DNA from: Arthrobacter cryoconiti
Lineage (GTDB): Bacteria; Actinomycetota; Actinomycetes; Actinomycetales; Micrococcaceae
DNA: 64,000 nucleotides
Reading direction: 5' to 3'
Assembly: GCF_020905375.1 (NCBI RefSeq)
Contig: NZ_JAJJBU010000003.1
Location: 310,001-374,000, forward strand
Part shown: piece after piece, positions 51,733-61,400 of the stretch
Numbering within the stretch: the first letter of the stretch is position 1
Layout: the number at the start of each line of letters is the position of its first letter
The notes under the pieces: model-generated
Told to the model about the DNA's origin: nothing
What the model saw: the letters and a program-made list of their open reading frames with translations, nothing else
Databases searched by the model: none
Program-made: the position numbers and the translations under genes

Positions 51733-51772
51733 TGCAAAAACTAGTGCAAGAAGTAGTGCATCAGGTGATGCA
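51733..51772. repeat. Four TGCA motifs at exact 12-bp spacing, with a 16-bp palindrome
   Basis: TGCA occurs at 51733, 51745, 51757 and 51769, in the imperfect 12-bp units AATGCAAAAACT, AGTGCAAGAAGT, AGTGCATCAGGT and GATGCAGGAAAG. The last two units include the perfect palindrome TGCATCA-GG-TGATGCA (51757-51772), 16 bases before the chosen esterase start. It may be a set of operator half-sites, or the coding start of a longer esterase. Confidence 0.65.
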
Positions 51773-51788
51773 GGAAAGGAAAGGACAG

Positions 51789-52697
51789 GTGAAACACTTC
51801 TCTGCGGGCACACGTCGGGAATTGTCGTCAAGTACGGAATCACTTGTGGTGGGCGGCCATGTGCGCACCTTCTTGCTGGTTTCGCCAAGGGCTCCCTCAA
51901 TTGCCGGAGCTGATTCCAACCCTGTGGAGGGAAGTTCGGCACCGGCCGCCGTCGTACTTGTTCTGCATGGTTCCAATCAGACTGGACGGGCAGTGCGAGC
52001 ATTCAGCGGGCACAGTTTCGACACTCTTGCCGCCTCTGGCATGGCCGCAGTGGTGTACCCAGATGGCGTGAAGAAGCTCTGGAATCATTCGCGGACCGAT
52101 GCTCGAGCAGTGGATGACGTTGCCTTCATGGCAGCTTTGGTGGACAATTTTCACGCCCAGTACGGACCCATTCCCGTCATCGTGGTTGGTTATTCCAATG
52201 GCGGGCAGCTGGTGATCCGGCTGATCCATGAAATCCCGGAGAAGCTCGACGGCGCAACGATCGTCAGTGCCACCCTGCCCCGGCCAGGTGGGCTGGCCTT
52301 TGCAGACCGGCATCTGCCCTTGCCTGTGTTGTTGATCCATGGGACGCGCGACAGGGTGGTGCGTTACGCCGGGGAAGGCAGCGTTTGGGGCCGGTTTGGC
52401 GGGAACCGTGGGCCGTCCGCTAAGGAAACGGCCGCCTATTTTGCGGCGAGGAACGGGATTACTAAAGCCCCTGACGCAGGCCTCCTGCCGCACCGTCCTG
52501 AAAGTGGAGGGACACACGTTCGGGTGCTCCGTTTTGAGCAGCCGGGCTGTGAACCGGTGCAGCTATACACCGTGGTGGGTGGCGGGCACGTGGTCCCCAA
52601 TCGTCACAAGCGGGCAATCTTTGTCCTGGGCCGGACCACTCAGGACATCAGTACAGTGGAGGCCCTGATGGACTTTTTTCCTGCCCTGCAACGCTAG
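51789..52697 (+). CDS. Alpha/beta-hydrolase esterase of the PHB depolymerase/LpqC-like group, cytoplasmic
   Basis: 302 residues from the GTG at 51789, which follows GGAAAGGAAAGGA; ATGs at 51732 and 51768 and a GTG at 51714 would extend it. The hydrolase core is AAVVLVLHGSNQTG (oxyanion hole), GMAAVVYPDGVKKLWNHSRT, the nucleophile elbow VVGYSNGGQLVIRL (Ser), PVLLIHGTRDRVVRY (Asp) and VVGGGHVVPNRHK (His). The layout matches the polyhydroxybutyrate depolymerase/feruloyl-esterase-like family, but no signal peptide is present, so the substrate is intracellular. If the 51732 start were used, the N-terminus would be the four-residue-periodic helix MQKLVQEVVHQVMQER. Confidence 0.82.
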   Translation: MKHFSAGTRRELSSSTESLVVGGHVRTFLLVSPRAPSIAGADSNPVEGSSAPAAVVLVLHGSNQTGRAVRAFSGHSFDTLAASGMAAVVYPDGVKKLWNHSRTDARAVDDVAFMAALVDNFHAQYGPIPVIVVGYSNGGQLVIRLIHEIPEKLDGATIVSATLPRPGGLAFADRHLPLPVLLIHGTRDRVVRYAGEGSVWGRFGGNRGPSAKETAAYFAARNGITKAPDAGLLPHRPESGGTHVRVLRFEQPGCEPVQLYTVVGGGHVVPNRHKRAIFVLGRTTQDISTVEALMDFFPALQR

Positions 52698-52806
52698 AAC
52701 GAATGCGCGTGGCGTCGTGAACCACGTGGCTTTCAAAACAGATGTCTAGGTGTCCAGCCCGATCAGGCCGGCGGGTGCAGCCAGCGCTGAAGCCGCACTG
52801 TGACGA

Positions 52807-54243
52807 TCATCCCCGGGCCGAAGCCAGCGGAGAATCCCATCTCAGTTCACTGCTTCCGTAACGGCGAGGAAGAATTTTGTAGTCGAGCTGGTGCCCATCC
52901 AGATGCAGAGGTGGAGGAACGTACGTTGTGTCTCCATAGTCTCCGATGGCTTTGCATAGCGGCGGGGTCAATTCGTGGGTGGGCTCGCCAGTTGGTGGTT
53001 TGGGCAAACTCATAAGTTCGCGTGCCGTGCGTGCCAAGGAAAGGTGCGCCGAACCACTCATGCCATCATTGCGTCCTCGTAGAAGTGTCAGAATGGCTGC
53101 CGCAGCACCCATGCCCACAGCGTGATCGAGAACCTGCACCGGCAGAGCCCCAGGTTTCCAGTGCCCGCCCTCGCCTGATCCATAGAGTGAAGAGATTCCG
53201 GTGGCGGCTTGGACGATGCTGTCGAAGCCTCTGCGATTGGCCCATGGGCCGTGATCCCCCCACGCATCGAAGGTCACGATCGGAAGCTGCGGGTACTCCA
53301 TTTCTAGCGAATCGATGTCCAATCCGAATCGTTTCAGCGACTCTCCTCGATACCCCGTCAGAATGACGTCCGCGTGATCGATCAGGTCCCGAACGCGCTC
53401 TAAATCGGCCCTGAGGGCGAAATTGGCGAGGGCCGAGCGCTTGTCGAATCCGGTATCCATGTGCATGTCCCATAGCTCAGCCATGCCGGGAGGATCGATT
53501 CGGAGAACGTCGGCACCCAATGCACCGAGTAGCCGCGTTGCGGAGGGACCCGCGATGACTCGAGTGAGGTCAAGCACCTTAATCCCGGCGAGCGGGGCCG
53601 CAGTCGTAGCGACACCGGCTTTTTTGGGTGGCGATGGATCAAGAATTGTGCGCGGTTGGAATCGGATCCAAGGCTCCTTGCGAAGACAGCTGGCCTGCAA
53701 GGTGGACTCCCATTCCACGGGTGTCCGTACACGGACTGCCACCCCTCCAGCCTCAGTGACGAGTTTTTCGACGTCAGCGGCAGAGCGGTCACGAATTGCG
53801 GCGTCGACGGCGTCCGGCGTCGTGGCTCCCAGTGACGATAACAGTGCTGCCACATGATGCGGATAATTAGCATGCAGCCGAACCCAACCGTCGCCGGCCT
53901 GCCGAAACCCCGATAGTGGAGCGAATCCCTGCACGGACTTCCCATTCACCCGCAAATGGGTCCAAGACGCGAACGAGGCTGCCACGCTGGCAGATGAGAA
54001 AGCAACGTCAAGGGGGTTCCCGACGCTTGCTCCATAAGCGGACAGGGCGCGGGAAATCGTCAGCACCGAACCGAGCGCGAGCCCCTCAACATCAAGGTGT
54101 CCAGCCCACCACCAACGCGGCCCAGACCAATAAGGCCCAGACCAATAAGGCCCAGACCAATGAGGCGCAGCAGAAGGCGCAAAATCGCTCTCGCCTGGCG
54201 TGCCCAAGAGTTCTGGAATCCCGTCACTCGAATTCGCTTTCAT
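52807..54243 (-). CDS. CaiB/BaiF-type (family III) CoA-transferase with rearranged domain order
   Basis: 478 residues. The usual N-terminal Rossmann part of family III CoA-transferases, PLAGIKVLDLTRVIAGPSAT, begins only near residue 217 and continues with LLGALGADVLRIDPPGM, DVILTGYRGESLKRFGLDID and FDAWGDHGPWANRRGFDSIV. Residues 1-200 look like the family's C-terminal small domain (DGWVRLHANYPHHVAALLSS, DVEKLVTEAGGVAVRVRTPV). So the polypeptide appears permuted or fused from two half-genes. The catalytic Asp of class III enzymes, expected after the Rossmann start, lies around KRSALANFAL and could not be confirmed. The N-terminus carries a WSGPY repeat encoded by a 15-bp tandem array. Activity is uncertain. 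Confidence 0.78.
   Translation of the reverse strand: MKANSSDGIPELLGTPGESDFAPSAAPHWSGPYWSGPYWSGPRWWWAGHLDVEGLALGSVLTISRALSAYGASVGNPLDVAFSSASVAASFASWTHLRVNGKSVQGFAPLSGFRQAGDGWVRLHANYPHHVAALLSSLGATTPDAVDAAIRDRSAADVEKLVTEAGGVAVRVRTPVEWESTLQASCLRKEPWIRFQPRTILDPSPPKKAGVATTAAPLAGIKVLDLTRVIAGPSATRLLGALGADVLRIDPPGMAELWDMHMDTGFDKRSALANFALRADLERVRDLIDHADVILTGYRGESLKRFGLDIDSLEMEYPQLPIVTFDAWGDHGPWANRRGFDSIVQAATGISSLYGSGEGGHWKPGALPVQVLDHAVGMGAAAAILTLLRGRNDGMSGSAHLSLARTARELMSLPKPPTGEPTHELTPPLCKAIGDYGDTTYVPPPLHLDGHQLDYKILPRRYGSSELRWDSPLASARG
54119..54163. repeat. 15-bp x 3 tandem repeat in the CoA-transferase gene
   Basis: GGCCCAGACCAATAA occurs three times (54119, 54134, 54149), the last copy with one change. 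On the minus strand it encodes WSGPY-WSGPY-WSGPR, a Trp/Tyr-rich insertion near the N-terminus, in frame. Confidence 0.9.
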
Positions 54244-54317
54244 AGCAACCGACTCATTTCATCCGGATCCGCATCGTGAAAGCATCTTATGCCCCTCCGA
54301 CTTCGGCCACGAGGCCG

Positions 54318-55148
54318 TCACGCCTGCGCAGCTCCCACCACCTGCGCGGCTCCCACCACTCCCGCAGCATTGGCCAGCATGGCCGGAAAAATGGTGGCTC
54401 GCACGTTGATGAGCGGCAAATATTCGCCATGACGCACAGAAATGCCCCCACCAAGGATGATGACGTCAGGGGAGAAGAGGAACTCCACATGGCTCAGGTA
54501 TTCCTGCAGCCGCACGGCATATTGCGCCCAGCTGAGTCCATCCCGTTCACGGGCGACGGCGGATGCTCCGGCTTCCGCTTTTCTCCCGCCAAGGAACAAA
54601 TGCCCCAGTTCAAAATTGGGCACCAGGCGCCCATCGACCACCAACGCCGAACCAATGCCAGTGCCCAAGGTGAGCACCAGAACCACCGATCCACCCAAAC
54701 CTGTCCCCAGCCCCGCACGGTGCGCAACCTCGGCTACTGCGGCGGCATCGGCGTCGTTCACCAACTTCACTTCGCAGCCCAATTGGGCCGAAAGAAAATC
54801 GTTGGCATTCACGCCAATCCACTCCGGGCTGATGTTCGACGCCGAGCACGCCACGCCATCGCGGATCACTGAAGGAAACGCCACGCCAACGGCCGCGTGT
54901 GTACTAGGCCATTGCCTTCGGAGTTCTTCCACCGCCAGTCTCAGCGCTTGCGCCACGGCATCCGGGGTGGCTGGCTGCGGCGTTGGCATCTGCGCAATCT
55001 GGCCCATCACGGCACCCGTGGCGGTGTCCACCACCGCGTACTTGATGGACGTGCCTCCCACATCTATGCCGATGCGCAAGGAATCGATGAGGGCGGAACG
55101 TTCTTCCCCATCCGTCGAGGGGGATGCCGGGAGCGCGGGCGCAGGCAT
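54318..55148 (-). CDS. ppgK: Polyphosphate glucokinase PpgK (ROK family)
   Basis: 276 residues from the ATG at 55148; the longer frame upstream is antisense to the glucosidase end. It phosphorylates glucose with polyphosphate or ATP. Motifs: phosphate loop RIGIDVGGTSIKYAVVDTAT, KLVNDADAAAVAEVAHRAGL (catalytic Asp), LVLTLGTGIGSALVVDGRLV, PNFELGHLFLGGRKAE and LSHVEFLFSPDVIILGGGIS followed by RHGEYLPL, all PpgK-like. The C-terminus ends in two copies of VVGAAQ, from an 18-bp duplication at 54323-54358. The alpha-glucosidase gene lies 44 bp upstream on the same strand, so the pair turns alpha-glucosides into glucose 6-phosphate. Confidence 0.93.
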   Translation of the reverse strand: MPAPALPASPSTDGEERSALIDSLRIGIDVGGTSIKYAVVDTATGAVMGQIAQMPTPQPATPDAVAQALRLAVEELRRQWPSTHAAVGVAFPSVIRDGVACSASNISPEWIGVNANDFLSAQLGCEVKLVNDADAAAVAEVAHRAGLGTGLGGSVVLVLTLGTGIGSALVVDGRLVPNFELGHLFLGGRKAEAGASAVARERDGLSWAQYAVRLQEYLSHVEFLFSPDVIILGGGISVRHGEYLPLINVRATIFPAMLANAAGVVGAAQVVGAAQA

Positions 55149-55192
55149 AAAGACTGTCAAGGAGTGTCCTGAACGTGGTGCGGATTCAATGG

Positions 55193-56920
55193 TTAGACGA
55201 GCCAAGCGGTGGCTGCGCCAGGAAGTTTGCCGTCCTGAACATGCACGCTGGACAGCACGATTTTGCCCGGGGGAAGCTCGACTTCGGCCTCGCCAAAGTT
55301 GGTGACCACGCGCCAACCATTGGGGCGTACGAACTCCAGCACGCTTGAATTCTGGGTGTCCACCCAGTGAAGTTCCTCAGGGGCTTGCAGTGAATGACGC
55401 AGGGCAAGTGCCTCTTGATAGAGCGTCAAGGTGGAGTCGCGAACCCCGACTTGGGCACTAACAGCGACGTCGGCAAACCATGCCGGGGCGGGAATATGCG
55501 CTGGGGCGGTGCTAAAACCAAATGAGTCCGCTGCCGCATCCCAGGGTAAAGGCACCCGGCAACCGTCACGGCCGATCTCCACCCCGGTATTGCGCAAGAA
55601 CGTTGGATCAGCCCGGTCGGCATCGGCAATGTCTCCCACTTCGTGGAGGCCCAATTCCTCACCTTGATACAGGTAGGCCGAGCCGGGCAGGCCCAGCATG
55701 AACAGCGTGGCGGCACGCGCTCTCCGCAAACCCAGTTCACGATCGAGCTCAGATTCCGGTGCGCCTGCCAGCAGCCAGGCCTTGCCATCTTGCCCTGTCT
55801 TCGGTAGCTCCTCCTGCGCCGCAGAATTGTTGGTGACGGCATGTGCTCCAACGTCTAAGTCGCCGACCGCTGGGAGCCCGTAGCGGGTGGCATGACGGAC
55901 CACGTCATGGTTGGAAAGTACCCACGTGGAGGAGGCGCCGCTTGCTTGCGCTTGTGCCAGATTGTCCCGCACGATCGATGCGAAGGAGTCGGCGGTAAAG
56001 TCGGTCACGAGCAGATCGAAGTTGAATGCCTGACCCAAGCCCTCACTGGTGGCGTAACGTGCACGGCGAGAGTGGTGAACCCAAGCCTCGGCCACGGCCG
56101 TGCGCGGGGGCTCATACTGGTTGAATAAAGTACGCCATTGGGCATATATCTCGTGCACTGCGTCGCGGTCCCAGAACGGATGGGATCCGTCATGCCGTTC
56201 TTCCATAGCCATAATTTCGGCTTGGGAGGGCAGCGGCTCGGACAAATCCTTCACCAGTGCATGCGCGACATCAATCCGGAAACCGTCAACCCCGCGGTCT
56301 GACCAAAATTTGAGCGTCAGCAAGAAATCGTCGCGGACCTCGCTATTCGCCCAGTTGAAGTCGGGCTGTTCCGAGGCGAACAAATGCAGATACCACTGGC
56401 CGTCGGGAACGCGCGTCCATGCCGGTCCACCAAATACGCTTGTCCAGTCCGACGGCGGAAGCTCGCCATTGGTGCCATGGCCGTCACGGAAGATGTAGCG
56501 GTCCCGGGCAGCGGATCCTTGGGGGCTGAGCAGTGCTTCTTGGAACCACACATGCTTTTCGGAGGAGTGGTTGGGGACAATGTCCACAACAACTTTTAGG
56601 CCGCCGTCATGAAGCGCCGCCGTCATCGCATCGAAATCACTTAAGGTGCCCAAACGAGGATCCACGTTGCGGTAATCGGCAACGTCGTATCCGCCGTCGG
56701 CCAGTTCTGAGGGGTAGAACGGGCTTAGCCAGACAGCATCCACACCCAGATCCACCAGATAGGGGACCTTAGTCGTGATGCCTGCAATGTCTCCCAGACC
56801 ATCGCCATTAGCATCATAAAAACTGCGCGGATAGATCTGGTAAACCGCAGCCTGACGCCACCAGTTGGGATCGGCGGAGGTTGACTGCGGGCTCTTGGCT
56901 GCAGGCGAGGAGGGGATCAT
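55193..56920 (-). CDS. GH13 alpha-glucosidase (oligo-1,6-glucosidase/maltase type)
   Basis: 575 residues from the ATG at 56920. The GH13 regions are present in order: region I DIVPNHSSEKHVWFQEAL, region II DGFRIDVAHA with the nucleophile Asp, region III AVAEAWVHHS with the acid/base Glu, and region IV LSNHDVVRHATRYG with the transition-state Asp. The N-terminus WWRQAAVYQIYPRSFYDANG is the maltase/oligo-1,6-glucosidase hallmark. No signal peptide, so it hydrolyses imported alpha-glucosides (maltose, isomaltose, trehalose or sucrose derivatives). It is divergent from the ROK regulator; a 27-bp near-palindrome lies between them. ppgK follows 44 bp downstream. Which sugar is preferred cannot be read here. 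Confidence 0.95.
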   Translation of the reverse strand: MIPSSPAAKSPQSTSADPNWWRQAAVYQIYPRSFYDANGDGLGDIAGITTKVPYLVDLGVDAVWLSPFYPSELADGGYDVADYRNVDPRLGTLSDFDAMTAALHDGGLKVVVDIVPNHSSEKHVWFQEALLSPQGSAARDRYIFRDGHGTNGELPPSDWTSVFGGPAWTRVPDGQWYLHLFASEQPDFNWANSEVRDDFLLTLKFWSDRGVDGFRIDVAHALVKDLSEPLPSQAEIMAMEERHDGSHPFWDRDAVHEIYAQWRTLFNQYEPPRTAVAEAWVHHSRRARYATSEGLGQAFNFDLLVTDFTADSFASIVRDNLAQAQASGASSTWVLSNHDVVRHATRYGLPAVGDLDVGAHAVTNNSAAQEELPKTGQDGKAWLLAGAPESELDRELGLRRARAATLFMLGLPGSAYLYQGEELGLHEVGDIADADRADPTFLRNTGVEIGRDGCRVPLPWDAAADSFGFSTAPAHIPAPAWFADVAVSAQVGVRDSTLTLYQEALALRHSLQAPEELHWVDTQNSSVLEFVRPNGWRVVTNFGEAEVELPPGKIVLSSVHVQDGKLPGAATAWLV

Positions 56921-56997
56921 GAGTGGAGCATCCTTCGTGGTGCGTGGACGACTATTGACGCGAACAGAATATTTTCGATCCATACATTCCAAACGGT

Positions 56998-57024
56998 ACG
57001 TTCCAAATATTATATTTAGAACGT
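56998..57024. promoter_or_regulatory. 27-bp near-perfect palindrome, probable ROK operator
   Basis: Half-sites ACGTTCCAAATAT (56998-57010) and ATATTTAGAACGT (57012-57024) are complementary with one mismatch around a central T. It lies in the AT-rich divergent region between the alpha-glucosidase and ROK genes. Partial copies of the arms (GAACAGAATATTTT at 56962-56975; TTTATGTTCTGTT near 57029-57041) flank it on both sides. Confidence 0.75.
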
Positions 57025-57046
57025 AAATTTATGTTCTGTTAGTATT

Positions 57047-58297
57047 ATGGACATCGCATCGGCCCACGTCAAGGGGTATTTAGTGGAACACACGGCCAAC
57101 ACCCCACAGCAGCTACGACGCGCCAATATGGCCACCATTCTGGCGGTGTTGCGGCGAAGTGGAGCGGCAAACGGGACCGATCTAATTGATGCAACGGGGC
57201 TGGCGCGGGCCACTGTCATCGCTGTGTGCGATGACCTCATCAAGGCGGGGTGGGTGCAGGAGTTGCCTGCCCAGAAGCCGTCCACCGGGGTCCAGAAGGG
57301 CCGGCCCGCCCGCGTTTTTGAATTCGATGCCCGGGCCGGGTTCGTGGTGGGCTTGGACATTGGCATGGCCAAGACCACGGCGGTTGTGGCTGACCTCAAG
57401 GGCGCAATCTTGGCGAAGAATACCGTGGCCTTCGCGGCGATGGGCGTCCGTGCCGACTCTCCTGCGCCACGCTTTACCGTCATTGACCAAGCCATCTGCG
57501 CGGCTCTGGCGGATGCAGGGGCGGTCCCTGGTGAGGTCCTTGCCGCCGGGGTGGGCATCGCAGCGCCCGTGGATCGTGCTGGCAATATTCCGTCGGGGCA
57601 GCCGATGTGGAAAACATTTGATACTGGTATCAAAGACGAATTGCAGCGCCGTCACGGCTGGCCAGTGCTGATGGGCAACGATGCCAATCTTGCCGCTCTG
57701 GCCGAGGCCTGGATGGGTGTTGGCGCTGGCGTACAAGACCTTGCCGTCATGTTGGCGGGGGAGCGGATCGGGTTTGGTCTGATGGAATCCGGCCGTTTGC
57801 TGCGTGGGGCGCGTGGCCGGGCAGGGGAGGTCGGAAGCCTTGAACTGCTCGACGGCGTCGGGACCCCTGACGGCATTGCTCGCCTGGCGCGTGACTTGGG
57901 TGCGCAAACCGAGACGGCCGAGCTGACGCAATTTCCCAGCGCTGAACAGGTATTTGACGCCGCTGCCCGAGGGGACGCCGCAGCGGCGAAGATCCTCACA
58001 ACGATCGCCGTGCGTCTAGGCCGCGTGATTGCTGTGGTTGCCACGTTCACCGACCCGGAACTGGTGGTCATTGGCGGGGCGGTGGCGGCGTCGTCGGCCG
58101 TGTTATTGGAAGCATTGGAAGCGGAACTGGCGAACTTTCTGCCCAGTCCTCCCCGTGTAGCAGTCTCGCCTCTTGGCGATTCCATCGTGAGCCTAGGTGC
58201 CGTGCGACTGGCCCTTGACCATGTGCAGGAGCACGTGCTGGAGCTAGTGCCTGGTGGCGGCGGAATGAGGGGCCGAAATAGCAGGCAGATGGAATGA
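57047..58297 (+). CDS. ROK-family transcriptional regulator of the alpha-glucoside genes
   Basis: 416 residues from the ATG at 57047; a GTG at 57083 with AAGGGG upstream would remove twelve residues. A winged helix-turn-helix (about 20-70: NMATILAVLRRSGAANGTDL, ATGLARATVIAVCDDLIKAG) precedes the ROK sugar-kinase-like domain (VVGLDIGMAKTTAVVADLKG, MGNDANLAALAEAWMGVG). In the segment GRAGEVGSLELLDGV, Ser264 replaces the zinc-ligand His and the CxCGxxGCxE zinc cluster is missing. It is a sensor domain rather than a kinase, and atypical even for ROK repressors. Divergent placement from the glucosidase with a palindrome between them suggests sugar-relieved repression. Confidence 0.9.
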   Translation: MDIASAHVKGYLVEHTANTPQQLRRANMATILAVLRRSGAANGTDLIDATGLARATVIAVCDDLIKAGWVQELPAQKPSTGVQKGRPARVFEFDARAGFVVGLDIGMAKTTAVVADLKGAILAKNTVAFAAMGVRADSPAPRFTVIDQAICAALADAGAVPGEVLAAGVGIAAPVDRAGNIPSGQPMWKTFDTGIKDELQRRHGWPVLMGNDANLAALAEAWMGVGAGVQDLAVMLAGERIGFGLMESGRLLRGARGRAGEVGSLELLDGVGTPDGIARLARDLGAQTETAELTQFPSAEQVFDAAARGDAAAAKILTTIAVRLGRVIAVVATFTDPELVVIGGAVAASSAVLLEALEAELANFLPSPPRVAVSPLGDSIVSLGAVRLALDHVQEHVLELVPGGGGMRGRNSRQME

Positions 58298-58440
58298 AAT
58301 AATTAACCCAGCCTGTGGATCAATCAGCTAAACTCATCGTGCACCTGAAATCGCGCTGTGTTGTATTGGGGCGTCCGCTAGACCTAGGCCAGGCACGTAT
58401 CTTGCAAAGATGAGTGCTTACCGGAAGAGAAACAGCATCC

Positions 58441-61400
58441 ATGGCACTCCTTGACTGGACCACCAGGCACACAAGGCGCACAGTCGCCAAGATTTCCGGA
58501 ATATCGGTGGTGGCCGCCGTCGTGGTGGGTGGCGCAATCATTTACCCTGGGTTCACCACGGCGGATGTGAGCCTCAATGATGGCAGCGTGTGGGTCACCA
58601 ACCGGTCCGCCGGGCTGGTGGGTCACCTCAACGATCAGTCAAAGGTGCTCGACGGCGGTTTTGGCGCCACAGCCACCAACTTTGACATCCTTCAGAACGC
58701 CGGGAACGTCTTTGTCAGCGACGCTGGCGGTTCCCTTCTTAGTCCCGTTGACGTGCCCTTGATGTCGGTTGCCTCAGAAACCAACTTAGGTGGTGGCAAG
58801 CAGGCTGCACAGGGCACCAACGTGGTGGCACTGACGGACTCTGGAACCGGAAAAGTGTGGGCACTTTCGGCCGCGGCCGTTCCCTCATTTAGCGATAAGA
58901 CCAGCCCCACCATTCTGTCCGGGCTGGAAACCCCCGTCACCGTCGTGGCACCTGATGACACCGTTTACACGGTTGATGCAAAGTCCGGTGAGCTCGTCAC
59001 CACCACGGTTGATGGCACCGGAAAGGTCGCCACCCAAGACCGTGTCAAGGTTGACGCTCTAGCCGGGCAAAAAGACATTCAGCTCACTGTTGCTGGCAAT
59101 GAGCCTGTGGCGTTCTCCCCAGCGCTCGGGAAACTGTTTCTGCCAGGGAATAAGCAAATTGACGTGCCCGGTGCCGCTGGCGCCGTTTTGGCTCAGCCCA
59201 CGGCTGACGGAAATTTTGTGGCTTTAGAAACCACTAAGGGATTGCTTCGCCAGCCCTTAGACGGATCCGCCGCGAAAACAGTTGAACTCGGTGGAACCGG
59301 TAAGCCCATTGCCCCCGTCGTTCAGGGAGACTGTATCCATGCGGCCTGGTCCGGCGCCAACAAGTATCTACATTCCTGCGCCGGCAGCGGGGACCTGGTG
59401 GATATTTCCAAGGCCACCGGGCAATCCTCATTTGTGTTCCGCAAGAACCGCGACGTCGTGGTTCTCAATGATGTCAACGGTGGCAGCGTCTGGCTCGTGA
59501 ACCAAAACATGCTCCTGGTCAACAACTGGGACGATCTGAAGACTGATCTTAAAAACGCGGAGAATTCAGATAAAGAGTCTGCGGACCCTAACGTTGTCAA
59601 TACTCTGCCGGACCGGACCAAGCCCAACCGTCCTCCAACTGCGGAACCGGATTCGTTTGGCGTACGTGCAGGCAAAACCACCATTTTGCCCGTGCTGTTC
59701 AACGACTCAGACCCCGACGGCGATGTCCTGACGGCGGAACCACCGGCGAAAGATCCCGAAGTGGGTGCCGTCCAATCCATCTACGGTGGCACCGGATTGC
59801 AAATCAACGTAGCTGCTGGAAAAACAGGCTCCTCAACGTTCAATTACACGGCCAATGACGGCCGTGGTGGCACTGCCCAGGGTGCCGTGGCCGTGCGGGT
59901 GGCTCCGGCTAGCGAAAACTCCGCCCCGAAACCGATGCGCCAATCCACCATGGTGGTGGAATCTGGCCAGTCCATGAGCCAAAATATTCTCTCCGACTGG
60001 ATAGATCCGGACGGTGATGACATCTTTTTAGTTGGCGCCGTTCCCGGGGACAGCACAGCAACCATCAAAACGAGTCCCGACGGGGAACTGAAATACACCG
60101 ATGACGGGGAGTCCTCCGGCATTAAAACCGTCACGGTGAGTGTTTCTGACGGGCAGTTGGTCACGGACGAACAAATAAAGGTTAACGTCAAGGCGGCCGG
60201 GAACGTGCCTCCGGTAGCTAACGCCGACTTCTTCAAGGCAGTGGTGGGACAGCCAGTGGTCCTGGCGCCATTGAAAAATGACCAGGACCCTGCCGGTGGC
60301 ACGCTCCGACTGGCCAGTGTTGCCAAACCGGCCAATGCCACCTTGTCCGCCATAGCTGACAATGGCACGCTCAGCTTTACCTCCAGCGTTCCGGGCCCCG
60401 TCTACATGGAGTACCAGGTCACTAACGGCCCCATGAGCGCCACGGGCTTGATTCGCGTGGATGTGGTGGCGCAGGGGAATGCCGGTGCCCCGGTGGCCGT
60501 CAAAGATGTGGCATTGCTGCCCGCTGGAGGAACTGTCCTGGTGGACGTATTGGGCAATGATGAGGACCCTGCCGGCGGCGTTCTAGTGGTCCAATCTGTT
60601 GCCACATTGGCAGGCTCACCCATCTCAGCGGCCATCATTGACCGGCACATCGTCAAACTCACCGATGAACGCGGTCTGAACGCGAACACGAGTTTGAAGT
60701 ACACCATTTCCAACGGCTCGGCCACTGCGACGGGGGAGATCTCCGTGATCCGCATCCCGGCCCCAGAGAAACTGCTGCCACCGCGTGCTGAAGCAGATTC
60801 CGCGATTGTCCGCGCTGGCGATATTGTCAGCATTCCGGTCCTGGCTAATGACGTAGACCCCAATGGTGAGGTACTGAAGAACCCAACGGTCGTTGAGGCT
60901 CCAGATCCAGCTCTGGGGCAATTGTTTACCGACCAAAACCAACTGCGATTCATTGCTGGCCCCACGGCCAAGACAGTCACCGGAGTGTACAAGGTAGCCA
61001 ACAGCTCCGGTCAGTTCGACTCGGCCACGGTCACGATCACGATTGTGGCCGCGGATCCTGAGCACAACCTCCCACCAGCACCGAAGAACCTGACCGGCCG
61101 GGTCATTGCGGGGGACCAGGTGAAGATTGCCGTGCCACTGGTGGGGATTGACCCCGATGGGGACTCTGTGGAACTTGTGGGACTTGATAAGGCGCCTACT
61201 TTGGGCACCGCACAGATCGCCAATGGGTGGATCTACTACACGGCGGCAGGCAGTTCATCCGGAACTGATACGTTCACCTATCGAGTGCGGGACCGGCTCG
61301 GTGCGGAGGCCGTGGCCAGCGTAAACGTGGGGATCGCGCCGCCTTTGGCAGTGAATAACCCGCCCGTTACGGCGGATGATTTCATCACGATCCGGCCAGG

